64,000 nucleotides of DNA from Syncephalis plumigaleata (GCA_025201365.1 JAIXMF010000018.1:248001-312000); one strand, 5' to 3'. Shown: positions 47,890 through 61,951, counted from the stretch's first letter. Translations and numbers: made by a program. The notes: generated by a model from the sequence alone, not told the origin.

Positions 47890-50328
47890 ATGGATTCTTC
47901 ACGTCATTACAATTTACGCAACACCAATAACCGCCAACGTCGACAGCAGGCGTATAAGCACACGTCGGTACCGCGTACTACCAGCGAACTTCATGCTAAA
48001 CACCGAGCACGCGACCAAGAGATTCGCAAAGAGCAACGTGAACAATTGATACTAGGCAAACGCTTTCGTCATCGACGCTTATCGACCGAGTTGAATGATG
48101 GTATATCTCTTTCTTTACAATGATGTATTCACTTTATGTCTATTTATTAATACATGCTTAATGAATGTAGAGGATATTGATTTCAATGTCGATAGCGCAG
48201 ACACGGAACTACTTGAACAACAATTACAGGTATTCTCGAGTATAGTGCAGTGTTGCTGTCTTTAACATAGCTAATACAAGAAATACCATCGTGTATAGGA
48301 TACACGTCGATCCATTCGAATTAGCGCGTTAAACGACTAAGTAAACTGTTGACCGAGCCATCCAAGGCTATTCAGCAGTATGTCGTTGAAGGTGATGCTG
48401 TCACTCAACTTACGGTAATATAGATTGATTGGTATTCCTACTATTATATCCTATTGATATCAATGTCAAATTGTTATCTATAGGAATTCTTGACCAGTAC
48501 CGATGCAGAGGAACAGCTGCAAGCATTATGGTGCATTACTAGTAAGTAATTGCTATTACTATTAGCAGTAGAAGTAACCATGAATATTGCTATTGATGTC
48601 AAATAGACATTGCTGCAGGATCCAAGTTGCAATGTCAAAAGTTACGAGAAACCGTGCCTTATCTTATTGGTTTCCTACGTCATAATAATGAGGTTGGCTA
48701 TCTACATTGCATTGTTTATTGCTTATTGCTTACTTGCTTTCTTGTCTATTCAGGCGATACAGAATCAAGCAGTATGGGCATTGGGCAACTTGGCACTAGA
48801 AGGCCCGGTGGCTCGTCGATTACTACGTGAGAATGGCATTATTATACCGCTTGTCGATTTATTGGCACATGGACAGGTATATCGCCCTATTAACGATATC
48901 CAACTACTGTATTAGTATGATGCTTATAATTGCTCATTAGAATAACGAATTGATCAAGACTGTCTGTTTCACCATATCCAGTATGTTGCACGGTGATGAT
49001 ACACGAGTGGAACAATACATACAAGCAGGATTATTGGATCATTTGAAGCGTCACCTGAATGAGGATCATGTAAGTGCTTATTAATCATGATTGTTTACTC
49101 TCTATGAACAATAATGTAATTATTGTTATTGTTCGTATACTCGTTTAAAGGATGTCGATTTGTTGTCAGAGTTATGCTGGATACTTACCTATCTCACTCA
49201 TGGTGACGATAGTGATGCTATTAATGGTTTACTATTACGACAAGGATTCGCATCAATCATGGTGAGTACACGATGATTGAGTAATGCGATAGATGATTGA
49301 TCTGCTATTCAATCCTATCTATCAGGTGGATCATCTAGGTCAATTGAAGGAGCAAGGTGCCTTAGTATTACCATTAATACGAGCTATTGCGAATATTCTC
49401 GCTGGTCCTGATGAATATGCCGATTCATTCATGAGTGTCCAGCATTTCTTCCTAGTCTACGAGACTGTCTTGAATCAATTAGGTAGGCTTGTGTTCGTTG
49501 AGCTTATTATTCACTATTGATCATCATCGAAACTACTAGACCTGTACGCAAGGAAACACTATGGCTATTGTCTAATCTTACTGCCGGGTAATTGTGCTAA
49601 TACTATACATCGAATTATCTCTCTCTCTCTCTAATACACATTCTTTTATTTACTTACTTGACCATTAGAATGGACAAACATGCTCATCAAATAATTGACA
49701 CTGGTATATTGGACAGGATTTGTCAGTTATTCGCCGAGGTTGACTTTGATCTACGCAAAGAGGTAGCTACTATTTTGTATTAGTATACGGAATAGCTACC
49801 CTTACGCTAATCATCATTGATAGGCCTCGTATGTAATACTGAATATCGCTCATAGAGGACGTGTCTTTTTTGATTGCATTCCATTGTCAAGCATACTACC
49901 AGGTGAGACATTGATTGATTCATTATTGAACATAAAAAGTAGACAATTAACTAATAGCTTGTATTATTATTATTACTCTATTTTGTCATAGGCTACGTCG
50001 ATTTCCTTCATTCTCATGATATGACTCTACTACAAATGGCCTTATCATTTATACAAATCATACTTGATGATTATCCACAGGTATTTTATTGTTAATGCTA
50101 TTAATATGAAAGCTATACGCTAATACATATGCAAATTAGGGAAGGCAATTGTTAAAGCAGGCAGGTGTGCCAGATGCATTAGATTCGGCTACTTTGAATC
50201 AACAAAGTGAATTACATCAAATGGCCGGTCATCTCTTGGATGAGATATTCGAAGAGAACGCGCTAACACCAGCAAATAACTCAAATATTGCTTCACTTTC
50301 CCCTGTTTCATTGATCAATATCATCTAG
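47890..50328 (+). CDS. importin-alpha-like nuclear import adaptor
   Basis: Fourteen exons from 47890-48100 to 50140-50328, about 510 residues. The basic N-terminus (RLSTELN preceded by an Arg/Lys/Gln-rich 60 residues, including KHRARDQEIRKEQREQ) is an importin-beta-binding domain. Armadillo repeats follow with the W/N ladder of cargo-binding sites: ALWCITNIAAGS, QAVWALGNLALEG, CFTISSML, ELCWILTYLTHGDD, TLWLLSNLTAG, ASYVILNIAH. Family role: binds classical nuclear localisation signals and importin beta. It is divergent: the usual TNIASG and acidic WALS motifs vary, and one repeat has CFT in place of tryptophan. The exon 9/10 junction (49482/49540) is one base short, or uses a GC donor at 49487. 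Confidence 0.82.
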
Positions 50329-50614
50329 AATGATGCAGATATGATTGAATCATTATAGATACTAGTTGTATCTATTGTGCGTGTATATATGAGTAGATGA
50401 TGAATAGATAGATATTGTTTATATCATGATCTATATGATATGGGACAGCTCAAACAATAAATACGTCATTTATAGAAAGGTCACAGCGTTGTTTATGAAA
50501 GTGTTGATAAATGCATGCAAATAACCACAATGAAACATATGTTGAGAAAGAGGAATGATGTGTTATCTCTAGAGAAAACACTTGAAATATTAAAATGAAA
50601 TAGCTGCATCTCAT
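50329..50614. other. convergent 3' region
   Basis: Short AT-rich spacer between convergent genes; no gene. Confidence 0.5.
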
Positions 50615-53600
50615 CTACGATGATGCCACTTGATTACAATTGTCCGTTTGGCTATCGCATGCACTATTATTTGTTGTTGCAGAAGGAGATGAGGATGAGG
50701 ATGCTGCTGTCATATCTGTTGTTGTTGTTGTTGTTGTTGTTGATGTATTTTTAACTACTACCACAGATGGTTGCCATAATGTAAATCGTATTCGTTGTGG
50801 TGTACTAGACATCGCTTCTTGAGCCAAGGCACCATTACGGAATATAGCCAGTAGACAACCAGTAGGATACTGAGGAGATGGAGGAAGTTGTTTCAGCTGA
50901 GCATTAGGAACACGAAGATCGTTTAACGTATCCTGTTCATCAAGCGGATGCACACATAGGATATGCGATATTTGAGGAAGAGCTATGAATCAATAAGGCC
51001 AATAATAATAATAATTATAATAAGCATAGTAAGCATAATGATCATAATTACGATAGAATCAATATATACTATTATTTACTAAATAAATAGATAAAAGGCA
51101 CAATTGGCTTACCATCTGTTGGTTTCGCTCCTTCATAGGCTTGTTGCGCACTATAATCGAATAGGAGTCCATCTGTTTTCCGTCGATTATTACCGGATCG
51201 ACTACCACGACCGGTAGTTGCCGTAGATGCTGTACTCGCGCGTGATCCAGTCTCTGAATCGTCACTTTCCGCTCGATTTATTTGCATCGCATACTTGGAT
51301 GGTGCTTTGGCTAAACGGTCAGCTCCTCGAGGTAGCATTGGTGTTGATGTTACTGGTATGTAGGGCAATGTTTGTTGCGATAAAGATGGCATCGATGATT
51401 GCAGCTGCCCTTGCAATATATAGTGTTGTTGCTGCTGTTGATGTTGTTGATGATGATAGTGATGATGATGTTGTTGCTGCTGATGGTGCTGCTGCTGCTG
51501 TTGCTGATAGTGTTGTTGTTGTTGATTAGTACGTCGTGATCTTGGATCTGGTCTATTAGGATCGAACAACTCTGCACTACGAGGTGGAGGACGCCGATCA
51601 GCTGTATAGGCAACCTGATGATTCTGCATATATAACGAGGATGGTGTTTGCGTATGAGTATAGTCGAGTGGTGCTGCCTTTTGTACAAATGGTGCGTGTC
51701 CCGTTGAATAGGGTCGATCAGGGAAGGCGTATGGATTAGGAGGCATCATAACTGTGGTAGATGCTACTAGATTTGGATGAACTACGTTATTCGGTGTATT
51801 TGATGTAATGGCTCCATTATTGTTATTACTATTATTGTTACTATTGTTGTTGTTATTGGTCAATGGCACATTATACATTGCATTAGATGGTATGTGACCA
51901 ACATATGGAGTAAAAGGCATCATACGCTGTTGTTGTTGCTGCTGTTGCTGCTGCTGCTGCTGTTGTTGTTGTAGATATGCCCATTCTCGTTCATAGGCTG
52001 GCCATTGTCCAGCCGGGTATGGATAGGTAGCTGGAATAGGTACCGGTATCTCGGGAGAGAGTGGCGATGAATTAACAATGGTAGATCCTGTATGGTGTGG
52101 GGTAACATTAGCAGTATGATTGTGCAATACAGTTGCATTCGGCATGGGTGGTGTCATGTGTGCATTCGATTTCTGACTAGATACCGCGCGAGCGTAAGAC
52201 ATTGTAGCAACGGGACTCGAGCGTGCAGGCATATTCTGACTACTAGTTGGCTGAGTGACTCGATCGATTCTCGTTGGCATAATGGCGGGTTGTGCTTGTG
52301 ACACGAGTGGCGGATGCGAGTGTCGTGCCACTGGCGATGATACCGCAGAAGATGGTGAGAAAGTTGAGCCAGCAACCGCCGATTGTTGCCATGCAGCAAT
52401 AGCAGCATTCATATTAGCGTCGTAATGTCCGAACAATGGACCTTGTCCAGTATTTGCACCATTACTAGTAGTAGTAGTAGTAGTAGTAGGAGCAGTAGTA
52501 GGAGTGGATGGAGAGATTAACGCATTGTGCAACTGTTGCATGTTAAATAAATTAGTAGGAGCACCGGGATATTTCGATTGATCGGGATTCCATGTTAATG
52601 TCTCTGATTCTGTAGTTGCCGATGGTGATATCTCCGGTGGTGTAGCAACGGGTGTAGATGATATCTCTGCTATTTCCGTAAGTATAGGCGTGGTATTTAC
52701 CGATGTAGCAATAGTGGTGGTAGCAGGAATAGTGGTAGCAATAGTGGTAGCAGCAGTAATGGGAACAGCAGCGGTAGTTATTGCTGTTTCCGTAATCATG
52801 CTTGTAACAATGGAATCAGCTTGTAGTATGTTGCTTTCCTTATTGTCATTGCTAGATGTTGCTACTATTGTACTATTGGTGGTCGTTGAAGTACAGCTAA
52901 GATTAGATTTGGCCGATTCTTCATTGCCAAATATACGTGCTCTTGCCGCTTGATAAGCCGCTTCTCGTTCCTCCATAGTCATGAATTTCCGTCCATTTTC
53001 CGATGAACTCTCGGCGCTATCACTTGATGCCGATGGATGTGGTTGCGCTAATAATTGCGATGATCGACTCTCCGCTTTTGAGTTCGATCGATGGGACGAA
53101 TTCATCAATGGTTTACGCTGCATAATACGCATAGACTGTTGAGGTACGGCATCTTCTTGTTCCAGGAAATCGTAAAAGCGTAGGGTTGGACTATGATTTA
53201 CATACAAAACAAATAGTATTGTTGGAATAGGCAAGCATCAATTAGTAATGTGCTAGCTTGTACTCTCTCGCCTTACTACTCCTAATTACTTACATAGCCG
53301 AGTCGGGACCTTTATTTAGGATTACCACTGATTTCTTATTGGGTTCAACCGAATGTGATATATTGAAATAGGCTGCGACTTTGTGTATAATCAGTCGTTG
53401 GTATGAATTCAATGGTGGAAACTCAAGACGCGTCCGACTAGATAGTAATATTACAATTAGTTTGTAGTACTATGCATATATATATATATATATATGTGTG
53501 TGTGTAGCAGTTATTACCTCGTATCTAAAATAAACTGCTCCATATCTTTATCTAATTTCAAGAGAAATATACGATCGCGTGGATTATTAAGTGCCGTAAG

Positions 53601-53987
53601 TAGAAATGCATCCATAGCGGGACTTTCTGACGTAGTATCCGTGACATTAGACGAAGTAGACGATAAGTTTCGTTCTACAGGCTGTGCTAGATCTCCTCCT
53701 ACTGATCGCGATGCAGACATTATTGTTGGTCGTTCTACTTCCGCCTTTGCCTGAGGTATACTCGATGGCTGTATTTCCTCTGAGCGTTTATCAGCCGTCC
53801 TACGCAATAAGGTGAATTTAGGTGCTTCATTCACGCTCTATTGCATTAACAGTTGGTTGATGCAAATCATCATCATCATCATTATCATGGTTAGTAACAT
53901 ATATAGCATATAGTTGCACCATAATTGATGGATATCTATTGAGATACGTACCGTAGGCTGCGCCTCTTCCACCGAACTATTATCCAT
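50615..53987 (-). CDS. R3H/SUZ-domain RNA-binding protein
   Basis: Five exons (53987-53952, 53837-53518, 53437-53294, 53190-51113, 50982-50615) splice in frame to 981 residues. The R3H domain spans about 90-165: NPRDRIFLLKLDKDMEQFIL, RLEFPPLNSYQRLIIHKVAA. A SUZ domain follows: RIMQRKP then TMEEREAAYQAARARIFG. R3H-SUZ pairs bind single-stranded nucleic acid, typically RNA (R3HDM1/2, encore). The large exon is disordered and Q/N/S/T/P-rich, with a Q16 tract coded near 51927-51971 and an H/Q-rich region near 51420-51530. The C-terminal exon has a compact segment (FRNGALAQEAMSSTPQRIRF, TLWQP) and a threonine run. Likely cytoplasmic mRNA regulation; the low-complexity part suggests granule association (inference). 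Confidence 0.88.
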
Positions 53988-55293
53988 TGCTGTATTATCG
54001 AGATCAGTGAATTTGTCTAAACCGTGTCACGATATGACCTTATCCCGCTTGAATAGATATATAGATAGGTATTGCAAGACGTACTTGTCAATCACGACTA
54101 GTATCGACTATACAAGTAGCAATGTAGCACGCTAATGCTACTTGTCAGCTAAGAATCTAGCAGGTATAAGCGAATGGTAAAGTTGAATTGCGGATGGATA
54201 GCGGCTATCTGTGCTTATATGCACCGCTATTAGCAAAGGATTAGGATGTATTGTTGTTGTCGTCGTCGTCGTTACTGCAGATGCTCGCCCCTTATTAATC
54301 AAAGAAGGAGAGAGAAAATAGAGAAATATAACGAAAGAAAACTGGCAATAGATGAAAACACCGAACGTAAAACAGAACTTTGTGCGTGGAAATGTAAGTG
54401 TATGCAAATAAAGAGTAGTTACGAGAGAAGGAGGACGACGTTCACGTTGGTCAATAACAAGCATGCACGATGACCTGCTTTTTGATTTTCTTCACTATTG
54501 TTTACAGCAATAGTGGCAATAGAATAGCAATGCTACACCAATCTTTCTTGGTTAGAGTAAGAAAGAAAGAGAGATAGATAGATAGATTGAAAGATAGATT
54601 GATAAGGAGGAGTAGGATAGTTAACGCTGAATCCACCAGTGTTATACACTATGAATATGGTCACCAAAAAAGAGTATAAAATAAACCAACGAATTTCAAT
54701 AAAACAATCCCTGACAGATGTGAATACACGCGTATACACCTACGCGAGAGAAGAAGCAACAAGGCAACAAGAAAGCGGTATGAGGATCTAATATGGTGGT
54801 AATGGCGGTGCGGTAATTATGGCAACTACAACTAGTAATGAGTACGAGTGAGTGGTGGTGGTGGTTAGGGTTACAATAATAGTAGTAGCAATAGTGTTGG
54901 CGAGATACCATAACAAAATACGCCAGCCATTAGCCAAGGGGAGAGGAGAGCGCAGAAAGTAGAGGTGCAAGTACACGCGGAATACGAATCGGGGAGAGAG
55001 CTCGAGTCGATTAGTACATATTTTTTTAACCTAAAAAAAACTTTTAAAGGGTTAATTTTGACAGCTTACAAAGTAATTCCTTCAACTTGTTACAACTACT
55101 CTATCCTTACTACTCTATTGCATAGCAAACACGTCCCTTACTATTACTGCTTTGTTTAGATATCAGTATTCCTTTAGGGTGGTTGACTCTGATCAAAACA
55201 CCATTACATTATCAATATTACGTACGTATTAACGACATACAAACACACGCACACGCACACATACAAGACTGTTGTAATCTCGTCAAATACTCA
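53988..55293. other. divergent promoter region
   Basis: 1.3 kb between divergently transcribed genes. Contains GATA repeats (54571-54590), GGT runs (54856-54868) and T/A homopolymers (55020-55040). The open frames are low-complexity. No gene seen. Confidence 0.5.
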
Positions 55294-58132
55294 ATGGCTT
55301 ATGTTGGCGTGCGATACACGCTACTGACCGGGCATCGACCTTTCAACTATGCTAGGCGTGCTTTATCCGTATGGCATTCCGCGCGATCAGTTGCCGAAGC
55401 AGCATCGATACGCTCAGAATCGCCGACAGCAACTATAAATCCATTGGGTGAGCACAATGCAGCCGCAACTACACCTACCGCCAATGCAACCTATTCGGAA
55501 GATGCTGCACCGTCAACACCAGCATCTACATCGCAATCAGAGGTTAAAGCACAAGTAAAGCCAGATTTAAAGATCGTGGGTTCACGTAAGAGTGCATATG
55601 CTGATCAATTGGGAATACCAAAGAAAGGCAATGGCTATAGTAGTAACCAGAAGTACAAGTCGTATAATAGCAATAGTCACTATGCAAATAACAAATACGC
55701 GTCATCCCGACATAATAACAACGACAAGGGTGATAAATATAATGCGACAAAGATGGCGAATACATCAAAGTCATTTAACAATTACAAATCATCTTTGAAT
55801 AAATATGGTGCGGCAAAAACAGCTACTACAGCAGCAACAGCAACAGCAGAAGCAGCGAAACCATCAAGCAGCAGTACATTCCATTCTAAACATTATATGC
55901 CATTGCCTGGAGAAGTGGTGGATCTAGTGCAACGACTTAAAATACCACATCGACCCGGTACTACTTCACTTGATATGGCCGTTCGTTGTCCTAGTTGTTC
56001 AAAATCATCATCCACCAAAGGTAAATGGCCCGAGCAACCGTATGCGACACAATATACAGCGCGACTGGATAAGTTAAGCGGCACATTCAACTGTCATAGT
56101 TGCGGCATCAACGAGAACTGGATAGGTTTCCTGCATATGATCCGAGCACCTGAAGTTGTAGGCGATGCTAACACGATTGGCACACCACTTGGCGCGTCTA
56201 GTCATGACTCTACCGATTATCATTTGCCAAAGATTGATGCCGGTGCATTTGCTCGTCATCTACATGATCATCCTGATATACTGGCATGGGCATCCGGCAC
56301 TGAAGAAGGACAGATGCACATTAAACCGGAAGTGTTGCAAGCGTACGGTGTTGGTGTTGGTCATTTGGAGATGGGTCAACTGGACGATGGCCACGAGACA
56401 GCAACAGCAACGCGATCACTACGAAAGAGGAACGAGAACGAGGATGATTATGCCGATGTTGATGATGTACAGTCAACTCCCATTCCATTATATATCAGTT
56501 TCCCTCAAGTTGGTTTGCAATCCAATACAGCAACCGATACAGCAACCGATCGATCAACAGGCACCGCCTTAACAGTAACACGAATTCGAATCATGGACTG
56601 GAGTAATCATGAACGCGCTCTATTTGATCCGGCTCATAGTGCCTCGCCTGGTCTATTTGGCTATCCGCTTGCCTTTAACGCTAAGGAGCGTACTATCGTT
56701 ATAACACCACGAGAATTCGATGCAATGGCCGTTTACCAAGCGACCAATGTACCGGCAATCTCCTTGCCAGATGGACAGTATCAATTACCGTTGAACGTGC
56801 TACCACTACTTGAGAAGTTCGATAAAGTCTATCTATGGCTCGATGATGATTTGGCGGGTAATGCAGCGGCAGCACGGCTAGCTCACAAATTGGGATTGGG
56901 CCGATGTTATCTCGTTAACGGCAAGAACAACTCGACGTCGCCTGGCGAGCAAGCAAACTCGACCTCCTCCACGTCGAAGAAGGAGCGTCCACTCAATGCA
57001 TGGGAGGCCCTAGTGGCAGGATGCGATCTCAAAGAGATGTTAGACAACGCCAAACCACATGAACATCGTCAAGTCATTACGTTCAATCGATTACGCGATG
57101 AGATCTTCCGTGAAGTACTCTATCCCGAACAATTAAAAGGCGTACAAAGTCGTTTCTTACCCATGTGGAATGGCATACTAAAGGGACATCGTCCGGGTGA
57201 GCTCAGTATAGTGACGGGACCTACAGGTGCTGGTAAGACCACGGTTATTAGTCAGTTATCGCTTGATTTCTGCGAATCAGGTATTAGCACATTATGGGGA
57301 AGCTTCGAGATTGCCAATGCTCGATTAGCCAAGAAGATGCTCTTCCAGTATGCCGGCCAGGATCTCTCATTGAATCCGCAGCTATTTGATGAGTTTGCCA
57401 ATAGATTTGAACAGGTATGCATGCTATTACCGTATCATATAACGTGTCATCACTCATCACTCATTGCTCATCGCTACTATTTATTATTACTATTGTTTAT
57501 TCCAGTTGCCCATGTATTTTATGAAGTTTTTCGGTAGTACCCAGATATCCGCTGTATTGGATGCGATGCAATATGCATTATACGCCTATGATGTACAACA
57601 CGTGATTATAGATAATTTACAATTCATGACCTCAGGTCAAGGTCGAGGCATGGAACGCTGGGAGATTCAAGATGACGCGTTGTCGCTATTTCGACGCTTT
57701 GCCACCGACAACAATGTGCATGTCACACTCGTTGTACATCCACGCAAGGAGGACAAGGAGCATCTTGATATCAACTCAATCTTTGGTTCAGCAAAAGTGA
57801 CTCAGGAAGCAGACAACGTAATCATTCTACAGAAACTCTCCGATGACATTCGATACTTGGATGTGAAGAAGAATCGGCAAGTTAATTGATCGATCACTGT
57901 AATGATTAATAGGATTAACAATGATGTCGAACGTGTACACATTATAGATTCGATGGTGCATTAGGCGTGATACCTTATAGATATAACCCACATTCATTAA
58001 GGGTAAGCATTACAGTATTACTCTTTATTACTATTGATATACATACATATTGATATACATATATACTACTATTAGGTGGAACAACTATCCGAAGATGAAG
58101 TTGCACGTATTCGAAATCCTGACAAGGAGTAA
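55294..58132 (+). CDS. mitochondrial primase-helicase TWINKLE
   Basis: Exons 55294-57414, 57506-57876, 57948-58002 and 58076-58132 splice in frame to 867 residues. The N-terminus is basic and Ser-rich, consistent with mitochondrial import, followed by a low-complexity linker. A zinc-binding domain (VRCPSC and FNCHSCG) and a TOPRIM fold (TPREFDAMAV and LWLDDDLAGN, with Glu and Asp metal ligands) form the primase half. The hexameric helicase half has Walker A GPTGAGKTT, Walker B VIIDNLQFM, and the closing VVHPRKE, SIFGSAKVTQEADNVIILQ, KKNRFDGALG. By family knowledge it unwinds mitochondrial DNA at the fork. The retained finger and acidic residues suggest primase activity as well, unlike animal TWINKLE. 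Intron 57877-57947 has a GC donor. Confidence 0.93.
57877..57947 (+). other. GC-AG intron in TWINKLE
   Basis: Donor CG|GCAAGT, acceptor TATAG|A, 71 bp. It restores the conserved KNRFDG across the junction. Confidence 0.85.
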
Positions 58133-58570
58133 CGGTATAATTTTTGCAAATTGCAGTTTACATTTCTAACCAATCAGGGATGATAAATATTTTTTCTTCA
58201 TTTTTTTTCTTCTCATTAACAATCTGTAGAGATACATGTGTGTGCATTTGTGTGTGTGATTAAGACGCACGCCTACTAAACTACTTATTCATTCCCACTT
58301 AAATTACTCGTATTGACACACCACACACAGACAGTGCGGATTGTGTGCGTGTGTGTGTGCGTATGGAAACAAAGCCATGCTTATCGGTTCCCGCCCCGTT
58401 TTTTCTTGCTCTTCCTTCTCTACACGCATATCCACACACACATTTATCGTTGTTGTAAAGGAACCACCTGCATCACACTTGTCGTTTGTGTCTATTAGAA
58501 ACAAATAGCCTGACGATACAGTTCGAGAAAAAGACAGAAAAAGAAGAAAATAGTATATTAAACCACAACC
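58133..58570. other. intergenic, eIF4A promoter region
   Basis: TG/CA repeats (58238-58260, 58339-58360). No gene seen. Confidence 0.5.
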
Positions 58571-59770
58571 ATGGCTGAGTAAGTAGCATAACTGCTGTCG
58601 GGTATATACGAGAGAGAGAGAGAGAGAGAGAGAGATTATTGGTATGCTCGAGATTGTGTGCGTGCATAGTTAGTAGCAATATACTAGTGTAATGTTGCTG
58701 TGATCCACTCGTAGATCAAAGTGTTATGCTTCATGATCCTAGTAGGTTGTTCGCTAGAAATGATCCTAGTGAACATGTAGTGATCTCACTTTCTCCTCTA
58801 TGGATGAGGAGAGATCGAGCGTAGAAATTGGTGGTAGAAAATTTTATTCATGCCTCTCTCTATATGCATACATGAAGTTGTACTAATAATCGTGTGCCTC
58901 TTTCCTCTTCTTCCCTTTCTAATAGCTATCAAGGAGAAATTAATGAGATCGAAATCGAGGCAAGTATATTATAACATGTTGTACATTAAGCTAGTACTAA
59001 TACTTATTCTACTCTACTCTACTCTACTCCACTCCATTCTATAGTCCAACTGGGATGAGACGGTCGATAACTTCGATAACATGAACCTCCGCGAGGAGTT
59101 GCTTCGTGGTATCTACGCTTATGGTTTCGAGCGTCCATCCTCGATCCAGCAACGTGCCATCGTGCCAGCCATTAAAGGTCACGACGTCATTGCGCAGGCG
59201 CAGTCTGGTACCGGCAAGACCGCCACTTTCTCCATTTCAATCCTACAAAAGATCGACACGGCCATTAAGAAGCCTCAGGCGCTCGTGCTCGCACCCACCC
59301 GTGAATTGGCCCAGCAGATCACCAAGGTCGTCGTGGCTCTCGGTGACTTCATGGACATCAAGTGCCACGCCTGCGTCGGTGGTACCAACGTCCGTGAGGA
59401 TATGGACACCTTCATCCGTGACGGTATCCAGATCGTTGTGGGTACGCCAGGTCGTGTCTTTGACATGATCAACCGTAAGGCGTTCGACACCTCCGACATC
59501 AAGATGTTCGTACTCGACGAGGCCGACGAAATGTTGTCCCGTGGTTTCAAGGACCAGATCTACGAGATCTTCCAGTTGTTGCCAACTAGCACTCAAGTTG
59601 TGTTGCTATCGGCCACCATGCCCACCGATGTGCTCGATGTCACCACCAAGTTCATGCGCGACCCAGTCCGCATTCTAGTCAAGCGTGACGAACTCACCCT
59701 CGAGGGTATCAAGCAGTTCTACATCGCCGTCGAGAAGGAGGAATGGAAACTCGACACGCTATGCGATCTC

Positions 59771-59809
<39 letters not shown>

Positions 59810-60193
59810 AACACGCGCCGTAAGGTCGATTGGTTGACCAACAAGCTACGTGAACGCGAGTTCACCGTCTCCGCCATGCACGGTGACATGGAGCAGGCTC
59901 AGCGTGAATTGATCATGAAGGAGTTCCGCTCCGGCTCTAGCCGTGTGCTCATCTCCACCGACTTGTTGGCCCGTGGTATTGATGTGCAACAAGTGTCACT
60001 TGTCATTAACTACGATCTACCATCCAACCTCGAGAACTACATTCATCGTATTGGTCGTGGTGGTCGTTTCGGTCGTAAGGGTGTTGCCATTAACTTTGTT
60101 GATGCCGAGGCCGTCAAGACTCTGCGTGAAATTGAACAGTTCTACAACACGCAAGTCGACGAGATGCCATTGAACGTGGCCGATCTTATCTAA
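58571..60193 (+). CDS. TIF1: eIF4A, DEAD-box translation initiation helicase
   Basis: Exons 58571-58578, 58926-58959 and 59045-60193 splice in frame to 396 residues, the usual eIF4A length. All DEAD-box motifs are present: Q motif ([10 protein letters not shown]), [46 protein letters not shown]. The N-terminus [20 protein letters not shown] is specific to eIF4A. The large exon is richer in G/C-ending codons than its neighbours, as expected of a highly expressed gene. The first intron (347 bp) is by far the longest in the window and contains an AG run at 58612-58634. The second intron (58960-59044) has a GC donor (GAG|GCAAGT). The symbol follows yeast usage. Confidence 0.97.
58960..59044 (+). 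other. GC-AG intron in eIF4A
   Basis: Donor GAG|GCAAGT, acceptor CTATAG|TCC, 85 bp. It joins EIEIE to SNWDE exactly as in eIF4A proteins. Confidence 0.85.
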
Positions 60194-61277
60194 ACGGCTC
60201 ACGCACATCCATCCATACGAGATCCATACGAGATGTATGGCATCTATTGCAGCGTCTAAAATGATGATCATGATGATGATCATGATGATAATATTAAAAA
60301 AGTAGGCAGAAGATATGTGTGTGTGTGTATGTTTTGTTGTGTGATACATGTTGTTACTTTGATATACGCAACTAATATGAATTTATAACATGTATAAACA
60401 CCGCACATACACAAACATACACGCGTATATCTACTGACATATACATGTATGTAGCGATGCTTTATTATTATTATCATCATTCCTTTTTGTCATATCTTTA
60501 TTTATACGCACTTTCTTTCTTTCTTTCTCCTCTCTCTTATTCTCTCTTATTTCTCCTCCTTTCTATTGTGTCCCGTTCTTCTCCTATTTACTATGTCCAT
60601 CCACATGAATATGTTATTGCTCACTTTTCATAACTGACTTGATTCATTCATATCACAGTTAGTTTGGGAAATATGCGCGCGTAGTTAACATATTCTTGTG
60701 TGCGTGTGTTTGTTTTGGCACACTGGATGTGGCGTGGATGACCTCCTGTCCATGTTGCCCATATCATTATTGTTGTCGTTGTTGTTATTGTTGTTACTAT
60801 TATTCTAGTACTACGACTACTATCAACGATGCCATTATACATTTGTTGATGTTATTGATTGTTTGCTTTTCTATTTAGTATTAATAAATCAACAACACTT
60901 CATTTTATATATTTTATGACTTAGTTGATATATTAACATTATTATGCTTATAATCATTCTAATGTTGCGACAATCTATCATTTTAATTTATGTAAAAGCA
61001 ACAAGTGGAACAAAACAAGGAAACACAACAAACTGATGAAATGGTGAAAGAACGCGGCAATGAATTATTAGAGTAAAGCGGAAATAATCGCGCATCAAAC
61101 AAGAAAAAGAAAACCAAGAAAGCGTTGAGTAAATAGCGATGAAGACATGGTATAATAATGATCATAATCCAGTGCGAATGGCATTAGATGATGATAAAGA
61201 GAGATAATATTATGTAATAATAAAAGGAAATAGGAATACTAATACTAATAATAATAATACGAATGTGTATATAACCA

Positions 61278-61309
<32 letters not shown>

Positions 61310-61951
61310 AACCATAGATACATATACATGTATACATATGGTTAGAATTCTAATGCTTGTTCATCAACTACACGTACACACATCTACTAGATGCGTGTAG
61401 AATAGATAAATAAAATACGTAGATAAACACGCTAATGAAACAAGTTATTAGAGCAGGATTGGATGAATAAATGGATAAACATGAGGGGAAAGAAAGAAAG
61501 GAGAGAAAGGAGAGAAGAAAGAGATGATGGCTATAATGCAAATACAGATACGTAAAAAGGTGCCAATAAAAGAATGAGAGATACCATAAGCACTGTTAAT
61601 GAAAATATACCACAAACATGGATGATAGTCGAAGGGAGAAAAAAGCGTAGGATTCCTAGTGCTCTTTTAGAGAAGATCGTGAGATATAGCATTACAATTG
61701 TTGTTTTCATCGTATTTAAATAAACTATCGTACAAAGAATTGTCTATGTTCCACTGCAACGTCATCAGTCATGATAGTTGCCATAATGTGGTCGGATTCG
61801 TGTCATAGCAACTATTAACACATTTGCATATGCGTGTATATAATAATAGTTCTATGATCTTAACTAGATACAATAGTGTGTATGTATCCATGTATCTAGT
61901 TAGTAGTAGTAGTAGTAGTAGTAGTAGTAGCACTACCATTTCAGTTAATGA
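60194..61951. other. 1.75-kb convergent intergenic region
   Basis: Rich in simple repeats: CATGATGAT palindromes (60256-60292), GTGTGT (60318-60330), TTTC runs (60512-60530), a CAT run (61279-61310) and a TAG/AGT run (61903-61930). Low-complexity open frames only; no gene supported. Confidence 0.55.
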
